Assembly (NCBI GenBank): GCA_014379665.1
Contig: JACMLK010000191.1
Location: 1 to 8,187 of the forward strand
Origin: Saprospiraceae bacterium
Lineage (GTDB): Bacteria > Bacteroidota > Bacteroidia > Chitinophagales > Saprospiraceae
DNA length: 8,187 nt
Direction: 5' to 3'
The first letter of the stretch is position 1. The number at the start of each line of letters is the position of its first letter. Shown here in pieces: positions 1 to 6,476 of the stretch. The notes beneath the pieces were generated by a model. The model saw nothing but the letters and a program-made list of their open reading frames with translations, ran no database searches and was not told where the DNA came from. Both the position numbers and the translations under genes were made by a program.

Positions 1-92
1 AAATTGGCAAATCAGCAAATATTAGAATTATAGACGTAAGCTTTCCAAATGCTTTTGATGTAGATCTTAATAAAAAGGGAGTACATTTATAA
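1..92 (+). CDS. C-terminal fragment of an unrecognised protein, cut by the window edge
   Basis: The frame beginning at base 3 is open from the window edge to a TAA at 90-92 and gives 29 residues ending DLNKKGVHL. The other two + strand frames hit stops within the first 33 bases, so this is the only plausible gene tail here. No motif is visible and the family cannot be named. It converges on the GlmU-like gene. It could also be a chance open frame, since the stretch is short. Confidence 0.4.
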   Translation, partial: IGKSANIRIIDVSFPNAFDVDLNKKGVHL

Positions 93-270
93 TAGTGCTT
101 TGTCAAAGATAAAATATCTGCGTTAAAATACTCGACATAGCTAAGGCGCCGGCCATCTGTCCCATTGTAATTATTACCCTGTCAGTGCACCGGAAGTATT
201 AAAATATATGGTAATCAAATAAGGATGTTAATAATTGAGAAATTAAGTGTTAAGCCTCATCCACCCGACT
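93..270. other. Convergent intergenic gap, no gene seen
   Basis: This gap lies between the 3' ends of a + strand gene tail and the - strand GlmU-like gene. It holds a short CTTTG-T-CAAAG inverted repeat at 98-108 and a small GC-rich patch around 146-160 (GGCGCCGGCC), unusual in otherwise AT-rich DNA. Neither is followed by a convincing T-run, so I do not call a terminator. Short open frames on both strands show no recognisable protein. Confidence 0.5.
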
Positions 271-1491
271 TTATACCCTGTTATTTGAAGTTTCTAAAAA
301 TATGTGTTCCAGTATTTTTTTATCCAGGTCAGAAAATTCCTTGTTCCTTCTGCCCACAACTATTTCAGCAGTTTCAATAGCCTTTTTCAACTGGTGAGTA
401 GTAAAACCGGAGGAACCACCCCATGAGAATGATGGAATGAAGTTTCGCGGGAATCCATCTCCAAAAATATTTGCAGCTACACCTACTACGGTACCTGTAT
501 TGAACATAGTATTGATGCCGGATTTTGAATGATCACCCATAATCAAACCACAGAACTGCAGACCAGTATCTTCAAATGCTTCATCAACATACGACCACAC
601 CTTGACCGGAAGGTAATTATTTTTCAAATTGGAAGTATTGGTATCTGCTCCAAGATTGCACCATTCACCAATCACACTATTGCCAAGAAAACCATCATGT
701 GCTTTGTTTGAATTAGCTAAAAGTACGGAATTGTTGATTTCACCACCAGCTTTGCAAAATGGACCAATGGTGGTAGGACCATATATTTTTGCACCCATTT
801 TTATTACAGCCCCTTCACAGACAGCCAGCCCTCCGCGAATTAATGAACCTTCCATGATAAGCGCATCTTTGCCAATATAAACAGGACCATCGGAAGTGTT
901 TATTATACAACATTCGATCGAGGCTCCTTTTTCCATAAAAACCGGATATTTTCCATACACCTTGTTTGTGTCTGATATTGGTTCCGAGATCCTTCCCTGA
1001 GTTAATAATTCAAAATCTTTAATGAGCTCCTCCCCATTATTTGAAAAAATATGGTACGGTCTGATTATTCTGTCTAATTCCAGTCCTCGCTCCCTGCCAA
1101 TATCAATGCCTTTCAGGTTTTGAAGCGCATCTTTGTCTTCTGAAAGTGATTCAAACTGATTTCCGGATAATCTGGCTGCAACCAATTCATCACCCAGCAA
1201 TAATGCTTCATTGATACTTAGTTGTTTTATGTAATTTACCAACTGTTTATTTGGCAGGAAAGTACTGTTGATGAGGATATTCTCTTCTTCTATGTTGATG
1301 GGATATTTTTCAGCCAGATAGTCCTGAGTGATGTAACTGGATTTTCCATTCAGATGAAGCTCCCATTTTTCTCTGATAGTCAGAATACCTACCCTAAGTT
1401 CAGCAATGGGGCGGGTAAATGTAAGAGGAAGCAGATGGAACCAATGATCATCACCAAAAAGGATGATGTTGTCAGGGAATTTATTTTTCAT
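271..1491 (-). CDS. Alternative GlmU-like sugar nucleotidyltransferase/acyltransferase (Bacteroidota type)
   Basis: This 406-residue protein resembles the Bacteroidota family annotated as a putative UDP-N-acetylglucosamine diphosphorylase/glucosamine-1-phosphate N-acetyltransferase. That family is thought to replace or supplement classical GlmU in making UDP-GlcNAc for peptidoglycan and lipid A in the cytoplasm. The N-terminal part carries the family signature LLPLTFTRPIAELRVG (about residues 20-35) followed by ILTIREKWE. This replaces the usual GxGTRM nucleotide-binding loop. From about residue 185 to 345 there are hexapeptide-like left-handed beta-helix repeats (for example VYIGKDALIMEGSLI, VIKMGAKIYGPTTIG, NSVIGEWCNLGADT). 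His265 in KAHDGFLG is a candidate acyltransferase residue. The ATG is the first start after an in-frame TAA; there is only a weak purine-rich site before it. The gene lies downstream of rpmE2 but beyond a strong terminator, so it may have its own promoter or depend on read-through. The exact substrate is inferred from the family. Confidence 0.82.
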   Translation of the reverse strand: MKNKFPDNIILFGDDHWFHLLPLTFTRPIAELRVGILTIREKWELHLNGKSSYITQDYLAEKYPINIEEENILINSTFLPNKQLVNYIKQLSINEALLLGDELVAARLSGNQFESLSEDKDALQNLKGIDIGRERGLELDRIIRPYHIFSNNGEELIKDFELLTQGRISEPISDTNKVYGKYPVFMEKGASIECCIINTSDGPVYIGKDALIMEGSLIRGGLAVCEGAVIKMGAKIYGPTTIGPFCKAGGEINNSVLLANSNKAHDGFLGNSVIGEWCNLGADTNTSNLKNNYLPVKVWSYVDEAFEDTGLQFCGLIMGDHSKSGINTMFNTGTVVGVAANIFGDGFPRNFIPSFSWGGSSGFTTHQLKKAIETAEIVVGRRNKEFSDLDKKILEHIFLETSNNRV

Positions 1492-1574
1492 ATCCGGAAT
1501 TAAAGCCCCACGTATTTAAAGAGTTATTCACTGTTATAACGTTTAGAAAAGTAGAATGTCCATTTTTAATAAAA

Positions 1575-1604
1575 AAAAAGCCCTTATTTTCGTAAGGGCT
1601 TTTT
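1575..1604 (-). terminator. Intrinsic terminator of rpmE2, possibly bidirectional
   Basis: A perfect 12-bp stem (AAAAAGCCCTTA at 1575-1586 with TAAGGGCTTTTT at 1593-1604) encloses a 6-base loop. On the - strand the stem runs into a T-tract (complement of the A-run at 1571-1579), and it starts 18 bases past the rpmE2 stop. On the + strand it also ends in a T-run, so it could stop transcription from either side. It separates rpmE2 from the GlmU-like gene. Confidence 0.9.
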
Positions 1605-1621
1605 ATATTTTACATTAAGGA

Positions 1622-1879
1622 TTATTTATTGGAAAATTTGGAAAATTTCTTATTAAATTTATCAATTCTTCCCGCCGTATCCACAAATTTCATTTTCCCG
1701 GTAAAGAATGGGTGTGAGAAGGAGGAAATTTCCATTTTCACTAATGGGTATTCTTTGCCATCTGAAAATAATACGGTCTCTCTTGTCTTAGTACATGATC
1801 TCGTCAAAAACATTTCATCATTAGAAATATCTTTGAAAACAACCATTCTATAATCCTGTGGATGGAGATCTTTCTTCAT
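1622..1879 (-). CDS. rpmE2: 50S ribosomal protein bL31, type B (zinc-independent form)
   Basis: This 85-residue protein is a component of the large ribosomal subunit that bridges to the 30S head. Diagnostic segments are [18 protein letters not shown] at the N-terminus, the central [19 protein letters not shown] and the C-terminal [14 protein letters not shown]. It lacks the CxxC zinc-binding pairs of the type A form; the single cysteine is Cys29. This is the cysteine-less paralogue type used by Bacteroidota. The length is normal. The ATG is preceded by an A-rich stretch (AAATATAAAG) without a Shine-Dalgarno, common for ribosomal genes in this phylum. Transcription probably starts near 2004 from the -7 element at 2012-2019, giving a leader of about 125 bases with structure potential. 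It ends at the hairpin at 1575-1604, so it is likely monocistronic or nearly so. Confidence 0.96.
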   Translation of the reverse strand: MKKDLHPQDYRMVVFKDISNDEMFLTRSCTKTRETVLFSDGKEYPLVKMEISSFSHPFFTGKMKFVDTAGRIDKFNKKFSKFSNK

Positions 1880-1905
1880 CTTTATATTTTTATTTGTTTT
1901 TTAAT

Positions 1906-1975
1906 GATCAGGGGGCATCCTCTATTGCCACATTCCTGATCGATAAATTAAAACCTTTCTGATTTATTGATGCCC
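1906..1975 (-). promoter_or_regulatory. Candidate structured leader (pseudoknot) of rpmE2
   Basis: On the - strand, four segments occur in the order A (1969-1975, GGGCATC), B (1935-1941, GATCAGG), A' (1913-1919, GATGCCC), B' (1906-1912, CCTGATC). A pairs with A' and B with B', each over 7 bp. The A-B-A'-B' order is that of an H-type pseudoknot, with A' and B' directly adjacent. A second GGGCAT copy (1987-1992) could compete for A'. The structure would lie wholly inside the predicted rpmE2 5' leader and end 26 bases before the start codon. Leader-mediated autoregulation is known for ribosomal protein genes in general; this case is inference from complementarity alone. Confidence 0.35.
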
Positions 1976-2011
1976 GACGACTAATTATGCCCAATAATTC
2001 TAAAAAGAATG

Positions 2012-2019
2012 CAAAAGTA
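2012..2019 (-). promoter_or_regulatory. -7 promoter element (TACTTTTG) of rpmE2
   Basis: The - strand reads TACTTTTG, an exact match to the Bacteroidota sigma-ABfr -7 consensus TAnnTTTG. Transcription would start near 2004, about 125 bases before the rpmE2 start codon. No clear TTG at -33 is present; the upstream stretch is very A/T-rich instead. Confidence 0.55.
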
Positions 2020-2107
2020 AGTAATTACTGATTATTATAAAAATATTTATTTAAAAAAAACATTAAATGAATAAAATAAAGCATGGTCTGAAAGAAACTT
2101 GCGGTAT

Positions 2108-2854
2108 TTAAGTGTTTAAAGCTCCGCAAACACTTAATACCTGACCTGAAACATAAGTGGACAGATCACCGCCGAGGTAAACACATGCATTAGCGACATC
2201 TTCTCCTGAACCCAATCGTTTGAGAGGAATAGCGTCAATATAATTTTTTTTCTGTTCTTCCGTCAGAATTTGGGTCATGTCCGTTTCAATAAATCCCGGT
2301 GCTATAGCATTACAGCGAATATTTCTGGATCCTACCTCCTTTGCAATAGATTTGGTAAATCCAATAATTCCAGCTTTCGAAGCCGCATAATTAGCCTGAC
2401 CTGCATTGCCAAAGACTCCCACGACCGAACTCATATTTATGATAGAACCGCTTCTCATTTTCATCATTGGTTTCAGGGCATGTTTCGTAAGGTTAAAAAC
2501 TGATTTCAGATTTACATGTATCACCTGATCCCATTGCTCCTCACTCATTCTGAGCATCAATGTGTCTTTTGTAATGCCGGCATTGTTTACGAGTATATCC
2601 AGTTTGCCGAAGGTTTCCACTACTTCGTTTATCAGGGTTTCAGCCTGTGCATAATCAGATGCATCCGATTTGTATGCCCGTACCTTAACTCCTTTTTGTT
2701 CTGCAGCAGCAACAACCGCATTGGCTTTTTCTTCGGAAGACTGATAAGTAAAGGCTATATCCGCACCTTCTTCGGCAAATTTTAATACGACAGCTTCCCC
2801 GATTCCACGGGATCCCCCTGTGATCAATGCAACCTTACCTTTTAATAATCCCAT
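2108..2854 (-). CDS. fabG: 3-oxoacyl-[acyl-carrier-protein] reductase, FabG type
   Basis: This 248-residue classical short-chain dehydrogenase is of FabG length. FabG reduces 3-oxoacyl-ACP with NADPH in the elongation cycle of type II fatty acid synthesis in the cytosol. Visible motifs are the nucleotide-binding TGGSRGIG (residues 12-19), NNAG (90-93), and the catalytic tetrad Asn115, Ser143, Tyr156 and Lys160 in NYAASK, followed by PG (186-187). The stretch IRCNAIAPGFIETDMT is typical of FabG. The C-terminal VCGALNT has Cys in place of the common Asp of the VDGG motif. The ATG lies about 9 bases after the predicted transcription start, so the leader would be very short. It is divergent from the merC-like gene. 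No GC-rich terminator is visible after the stop. Another acyl or alcohol SDR function cannot be excluded by sequence alone, but FabG is the best call. Confidence 0.9.
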   Translation of the reverse strand: MGLLKGKVALITGGSRGIGEAVVLKFAEEGADIAFTYQSSEEKANAVVAAAEQKGVKVRAYKSDASDYAQAETLINEVVETFGKLDILVNNAGITKDTLMLRMSEEQWDQVIHVNLKSVFNLTKHALKPMMKMRSGSIINMSSVVGVFGNAGQANYAASKAGIIGFTKSIAKEVGSRNIRCNAIAPGFIETDMTQILTEEQKKNYIDAIPLKRLGSGEDVANACVYLGGDLSTYVSGQVLSVCGALNT

Positions 2855-2870
2855 TGTACATATTTTACTG

Positions 2871-2878
2871 CAAAAATA
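2871..2878 (-). promoter_or_regulatory. -7 promoter element (TATTTTTG) of fabG
   Basis: The - strand reads TATTTTTG, matching the Bacteroidota -7 consensus TAnnTTTG. Transcription would begin near 2863, only about 9 bases before the fabG ATG. No convincing TTG is found at the expected -33 distance. Confidence 0.45.
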
Positions 2879-2971
2879 TTCTTTACCTTTTGAAATCTAT
2901 CATTTGTTTGACAGTAATTTTTATATAACATGGTGTCGGGATTTAAATAAAAGCCATATTTTAAAAATTTA

Positions 2972-2990
2972 AATGCAACACTATTGCATT
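2972..2990. promoter_or_regulatory. 19-bp palindrome, candidate operator for a metal-responsive repressor
   Basis: The sequence is AATGCAA-cacta-TTGCATT, with perfect 7-bp arms around a 5-base centre. Its right arm contains the TTG (2984-2986) that fits as the -33 element of the MerC-gene promoter, so a bound protein would block RNA polymerase. A further TTGCAAT half-site lies at 3012-3018. The size and symmetry resemble Fur/Zur-family boxes, and the downstream gene is a putative metal-handling membrane protein. The identity of the regulator is inference. Confidence 0.5.
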
Positions 2991-3014
2991 AATGGTGTTA
3001 ATTATTTATTTTTG
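2984..3014 (+). promoter_or_regulatory. Promoter of the MerC-family gene (-33 TTG, -7 TATTTTTG)
   Basis: The -7 element TATTTTTG at 3007-3014 matches TAnnTTTG exactly. A TTG at 2984-2986 precedes it with a 20-base spacer, the expected spacing for the Bacteroidota primary sigma factor. The start of transcription would be near 3020, about 30 bases before the ATG at 3050. The -33 element lies inside the palindrome at 2972-2990. Confidence 0.6.
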
Positions 3015-3049
3015 CAATGTTTTTGATATGAAAAATATTTGAAACCTTT

Positions 3050-3433
3050 ATGAAATCCAAATACAATATCAGCCCGGATGCTGCCGGATTTTTTACTTCA
3101 ATGTTATGTGCGGTTCACTGCTCTGCTCTCCCTTTGCTTATTTCTTTAGGGTTAATAGGTAGTGAGTCATGGATGCATAACCACTTAATTGATTGGGTAG
3201 TGATTGGAGTAGGAGTATTGATAGCTACTTATTCATTGCTGGGAGATTTTATAAAAGTACATAGAAATATAACGCCATTAGCCATGTCCCTCGCTGGTTT
3301 TAGCCTTCTTTTGATAGGGATGACCGAACATCATGGATGGATGTTGGTTTTCAGTGTGGTTGGTGGATTATTGGTGGCTACCTCGCATATTGTTAATTTC
3401 AGAAAGGGGAAAACCTTTACGTCTGAAATATGA
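3050..3433 (+). CDS. MerC-domain small membrane protein
   Basis: This 127-residue integral membrane protein appears to have four transmembrane segments (about residues 12-35, 47-65, 74-91 and 97-115). The first contains SMLCAVHCSALPLL, with Cys20, His23 and Cys24 followed by a proline at 28. This is the hallmark of the MerC family, in which a cysteine pair in the first helices binds Hg(II) during uptake. Histidines His94-His95 after helix 3 and His113 near helix 4 could add metal ligands. No mer operon genes (merR, merA, merT, merP) are nearby, so mercury resistance is unlikely here. Chromosomal MerC-domain proteins in this phylum have no settled function. The palindrome over its promoter suggests control by a metal-sensing repressor. 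The ATG at 3050 is chosen because the earlier ATG at 3028 runs into TGA after four codons. Confidence 0.82.
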   Translation: MKSKYNISPDAAGFFTSMLCAVHCSALPLLISLGLIGSESWMHNHLIDWVVIGVGVLIATYSLLGDFIKVHRNITPLAMSLAGFSLLLIGMTEHHGWMLVFSVVGGLLVATSHIVNFRKGKTFTSEI

Positions 3434-3627
3434 TTTTTATGTAAAACCAAACTTTAAATCATTGGATCGCTTTTAACCAGGGGGACTTAAAAATCTACAA
3501 CATCATATTTTTTTAAACATGTTACACGTATTTAGATCTGGCATCAATTATTATAATGCCACTGGGAAGATATTTGATTAAACTATTATCTTTACATTTC
3601 TGAAACAAAAGTAGGGTTAGAAAACGG
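3434..3627. other. Intergenic leader region before kmo, no gene seen
   Basis: This 194-base AT-rich gap contains a TGGCAT...ATGCCA inverted repeat at 3539-3561 (6-bp arms, 11-base spacer) with no T-run, so it is more likely an operator or a chance repeat than a terminator. A near-match to the -7 consensus (TATCTTTA, 3587-3594) could drive kmo, but no -33 TTG is properly spaced. No RNA gene or open frame of note is seen. Confidence 0.4.
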
Positions 3628-4974
3628 ATGAAAAGCAATATCATCATCATAGGAGCCGGACTTTGCGGCACTTTACTTGCTTTGAGGCTAGCACAAAAAG
3701 GATATAACATCATCCTATATGAGCGCAGGTCTGATATGCGCAAATCAGTTATTTCGGCAGGCAGATCTATAAATCTGGCACTTTCAGACAGAGGTATCAA
3801 AGGATTGGAACTTGTAGGCCTGACGGAAAAAGCCAGGGACCTCTCGATTCCTATGACAGGCCGAAACATACATTCGCTATCAGGTGAAACTACATTTGTA
3901 CATTACAGCGGACGTAAAGGTGAATGGATCAATTCGATATCCAGAGGCGGATTAAACAGTTTGCTCATGGATGAGGCGGAGAATACAGGTTTGGTCACCA
4001 TTCATTTTGACACCGAATGCATTGTCATAAATATAGAAACGGAAGAAGTAAAGCTTTATAATTCGATATCAAAAGAAGAATTTATTGCACGGGGTACGGT
4101 AGTTTTTGGGACAGATGGATACTCCTCTTCGGTTAGAAATGCAATAATGGGTCATTCTCAGAAATACAGATTTGATTTTTCACAAAAATATCTGGACACG
4201 GGTTATAAGGAACTGGAGATTCCCGCCGGACAGGATGGGGCGTTCAGGTTGGATAAAAATTCATTGCACATATGGCCAAGACAGGGTTTTATGATGATAG
4301 CACTTCCAAATCTGAATGGAAGTTTTACAGTGACCCTTTTTCTTCCTTTTGAAGGTGAATTTAGTTTTTCGCGATTGAGTACAGATGAAGAAATACTAAC
4401 CTTTTTTAATAAACATTTTCCCACAGCTATGGTGCTGATGCCTGAATTGCTTGATGACTTCAGATCCAATCCTACCAGTGCGTTATGCACTATAAAATGT
4501 ATGCCATGGCAAATTGATGGGAAATTCCTGCTAATGGGAGATGCAGCTCATGCAGTCGTCCCCTTTTACGGACAGGGAATGAATGCATCATTTGAAGATG
4601 TAGTGGTATTGGACAGATTGATCGATGAGTATACAGGTGATTGGTCGGTCATTTTATCGGAGTATCAAAGAATTCGCAAGCCTGACACTGATGCAATTGC
4701 AGACCTTGCCATTGAAAATCAATATGAAATGCGGGATGCAACTTCTGATCCTGTATTTTTATTAAAAAGGAAAATTGAACTCCAACTGGAGCAGAACTAT
4801 CCGGAATACTACAGTAAGTATAGTATGGTGACTTTCAGGGACGACCTTCCATATAGGATGGCTATGGAAAAGGGTCGCGCACAGGATACCATTCTGATGG
4901 ACTATGCCAAAACGGTGATGCATACTGAGCAAGTTGATTTTCCGTATCTGATCAACAAATTAAAAAATCTTTGA
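3628..4974 (+). CDS. kmo: Kynurenine 3-monooxygenase
   Basis: This 448-residue flavoprotein hydroxylases L-kynurenine to 3-hydroxykynurenine using FAD, NADPH and O2. It opens with the Rossmann dinucleotide motif IIIIGAGLCGTLLALRLA (GxGxxG, residues 9-14) and Glu32 closing the fold (LYERR). KMO-specific stretches follow: GRSINLALSDRG (45-56), GTDGYSSSVR (161-170, the DG motif), LHIWPR (213-218) with GFMMIALPN (220-228), the second FAD motif LLMGDAAHAVVPFYGQGMNA (301-320), and MVTFRDDLPY (400-409) in the C-terminal substrate-gating region. Length and motif order match full-length bacterial KMO. The 3-hydroxyanthranilate dioxygenase gene follows after 42 bases. Kynureninase and the upstream tryptophan dioxygenase and formamidase needed for the route are not in this window. 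No clear Shine-Dalgarno precedes the ATG. Confidence 0.96.
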   Translation: MKSNIIIIGAGLCGTLLALRLAQKGYNIILYERRSDMRKSVISAGRSINLALSDRGIKGLELVGLTEKARDLSIPMTGRNIHSLSGETTFVHYSGRKGEWINSISRGGLNSLLMDEAENTGLVTIHFDTECIVINIETEEVKLYNSISKEEFIARGTVVFGTDGYSSSVRNAIMGHSQKYRFDFSQKYLDTGYKELEIPAGQDGAFRLDKNSLHIWPRQGFMMIALPNLNGSFTVTLFLPFEGEFSFSRLSTDEEILTFFNKHFPTAMVLMPELLDDFRSNPTSALCTIKCMPWQIDGKFLLMGDAAHAVVPFYGQGMNASFEDVVVLDRLIDEYTGDWSVILSEYQRIRKPDTDAIADLAIENQYEMRDATSDPVFLLKRKIELQLEQNYPEYYSKYSMVTFRDDLPYRMAMEKGRAQDTILMDYAKTVMHTEQVDFPYLINKLKNL

Positions 4975-4983
4975 AAATCATAG

Positions 4984-4991
4984 TATATTTG
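4984..4991 (+). promoter_or_regulatory. Candidate -7 element (TATATTTG) between kmo and the dioxygenase gene
   Basis: TATATTTG is an exact TAnnTTTG match placed 25 bases before the ATG at 5017. The nearest upstream TTTG (4970-4973) is only 10 bases away, too close for a normal -33. This may be a secondary promoter for the dioxygenase or a chance match in AT-rich DNA. Confidence 0.3.
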
Positions 4992-5016
4992 TACATCAAA
5001 CAAAAAATGATTCATC

Positions 5017-5547
5017 ATGCCTGTAGCCCGACCTTTCAATCTTACACAATGGATTCATGATCATCGTCATGAATTGAAACCACCTGTGGGAAATCGCAAT
5101 CTGTACAAAGATGCCGGTGATTATATTGTCATGATCGTGGCTGGTCCCAATGCACGAAAAGATTACCATTATAATGAAACGGAAGAACTTTATTACCAGT
5201 TGGAAGGTGACATTACGGTTCGGATCCAGGAAGATGGAAAAGCGGTAGATATTCCTCTTAAAGAAGGAGATATGTTTCTGCTGCCAGCTAAAGTGCCTCA
5301 TTCTCCCGTCAGGTCGGAGGGTTCTATCGGACTTGTGATAGAACTAAAAAGGACCGGGCAGGAGAGAGACGGCTTAATGTGGTTTTGCGACCAATGCAAC
5401 AGCAAACTTCATGAATCATACTTTCATCTGGACAATATTGAGAAGGATTTTCTACCAAGATTCAAACATTATTATGGGTCAGAACAATTGCGGACTTGTC
5501 AGCATTGCGGTAACGTGATGGAAACGGACAAAAGATTTGTAGATTAA
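5017..5547 (+). CDS. nbaC: 3-hydroxyanthranilate 3,4-dioxygenase
   Basis: This 176-residue cupin opens the ring of 3-hydroxyanthranilate with O2 to give 2-amino-3-carboxymuconate semialdehyde, which cyclises spontaneously to quinolinate, the NAD precursor. The catalytic Fe(II) ligands of the family are present at the expected places: His51, Glu57 and His95. So are the substrate-contacting Arg47 and Arg99, with Glu109 as the likely third. A rubredoxin-like second iron site is complete: Cys124-x2-Cys127 and Cys161-x2-Cys164. This site marks the short bacterial form. The length matches that form. An in-frame TGA at 5008-5010 fixes the ATG at 5017 as the start. Its pairing with kmo 42 bases upstream points to biosynthesis of quinolinate from tryptophan rather than anthranilate degradation alone. 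The symbol haao is also used. Confidence 0.96.
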   Translation: MPVARPFNLTQWIHDHRHELKPPVGNRNLYKDAGDYIVMIVAGPNARKDYHYNETEELYYQLEGDITVRIQEDGKAVDIPLKEGDMFLLPAKVPHSPVRSEGSIGLVIELKRTGQERDGLMWFCDQCNSKLHESYFHLDNIEKDFLPRFKHYYGSEQLRTCQHCGNVMETDKRFVD

Positions 5548-5667
5548 TCTTAATCAAAGTATTTATTCTTTGGATTGAAAATTGTACTTTATCCCCCTGT
5601 CCATTTCCGTTGACAAAATGCATCACATGGACGATATAAGAAATTAAACAAATTCCCAAGACGTATA

Positions 5668-6438
5668 ATGACCAAAAATGTATATTTTGTTTCTGACTTT
5701 CATCTTGGTGCAGATGCTTTGTTACCATCCATTGACCGGGAAAAAAAGATAGTCAGTTGGCTGGAAGAAGCTCAGTCTGATATGGCCGAACTTTATCTTG
5801 TTGGTGATGTATTTGATCATTGGTTTGAGTACAATAAAGCTGTTCCAAAAGGTTTCATCCGGTTATTCGGAAAACTGGCAGAACTGAGAGACGCAGGAGT
5901 TCCGGTTTATTTTTTTACCGGAAATCATGATATGTGGATGTTCCGGTATTTTGAAGAAGAATTTGGCATACCTATTTTTCGGGCACCTATTCAGAAAGTT
6001 ATTGGAGGGAAGACTTTTTTCATTGGCCATGGGGATGGACTTGGGCCTGGCGACCATGGATATAAATTCATTAAAAGAATTTTTAACAACAGCATGTGCC
6101 AAAAAGCTTTCAGTCTTTTACATCCTGATATCGGTTTATCACTGATGAAATATTTCAGTGTCAAAAGTCGGAAATATACCGGTGATGAAGATCCGTTTAC
6201 TGATCCTGCCAAAGAATGGCTTGTTCAGTTTTCCGAAGCGCATTGCAAGGATCATGACATTGATTTTTATGTTTTTGGACACAGGCATCTTCCGGTTGAT
6301 TACTTGCTTTCCAATGGCAAAAGCAGGTATATAAATCTGGGTGAGTGGATGTACGTGTCATCTTATGGCATATTCGACGGAACGGACCTTAAACTTAAAT
6401 TCTATAATTCTGACTTCAATCATATTTATGGCATGTAG
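5668..6438 (+). CDS. lpxH: UDP-2,3-diacylglucosamine diphosphatase (LpxH-type metallophosphoesterase)
   Basis: This 256-residue calcineurin-like phosphoesterase is of LpxH type. LpxH hydrolyses UDP-2,3-diacylglucosamine to lipid X and UMP at the cytoplasmic face of the inner membrane in lipid A synthesis. The metal-binding motifs appear in order: SDFHLGAD (Asp10, His12), GDVFDHWFEY (Asp47), GNHDMW (Asn86, His87), GHGDG (His121) and GHRHLP (His205, His207). The DHWFEYN segment after the second motif and the segment rich in basic and aromatic residues at about 131-170 (the lipid-binding cap in known LpxH) support LpxH over other phosphoesterases. It starts 120 bases after the dioxygenase gene, so it is probably not tightly coupled to it. 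A gap of 38 bases leads to the lipoprotein gene. The symbol rests on motif resemblance; Bacteroidota paralogues of this family exist, so its specificity is less certain than its fold. Confidence 0.85.
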   Translation: MTKNVYFVSDFHLGADALLPSIDREKKIVSWLEEAQSDMAELYLVGDVFDHWFEYNKAVPKGFIRLFGKLAELRDAGVPVYFFTGNHDMWMFRYFEEEFGIPIFRAPIQKVIGGKTFFIGHGDGLGPGDHGYKFIKRIFNNSMCQKAFSLLHPDIGLSLMKYFSVKSRKYTGDEDPFTDPAKEWLVQFSEAHCKDHDIDFYVFGHRHLPVDYLLSNGKSRYINLGEWMYVSSYGIFDGTDLKLKFYNSDFNHIYGM

Positions 6439-6476
6439 TTTGACAGAGTAATAGATATACTTATCAATCAATACAA

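Noticed and set aside
146..160. GC-rich patch GGCGCCGGCC in an AT-rich gap
   Set aside because: Considered as a terminator stem or a relic of a GC-rich insert, but there is no T-run, no duplicated flank and no open frame with a known motif.
629..880. Open frames on the + strand inside the GlmU-like gene
   Set aside because: They are shadows of the beta-helix coding repeats on the other strand, with no motif of their own.
2036..2090. A/T-only inverted repeats after the fabG stop
   Set aside because: There is no G/C in the arms, the pairing is imperfect and such matches are expected by chance in this composition; not called a terminator.
3050..3433. Mercury resistance locus
   Set aside because: Only a MerC-domain protein is present; no merR, merA, merT or merP lies nearby.
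3539..3561. TGGCAT...ATGCCA inverted repeat between the MerC gene and kmo
   Set aside because: Six-bp arms, no T-run after it, and no clear promoter element next to it; too weak to name as a terminator or operator.
3522..3869. A 115-codon open frame on the - strand at the start of kmo
   Set aside because: It is antisense to the conserved FAD-binding start of kmo and shows no recognisable protein features.
5599..5632. GTCCAT...ATGGAC inverted repeat before the lpxH-type gene
   Set aside because: Only 6-bp arms with a loop over 20 bases, and no promoter or T-run context.
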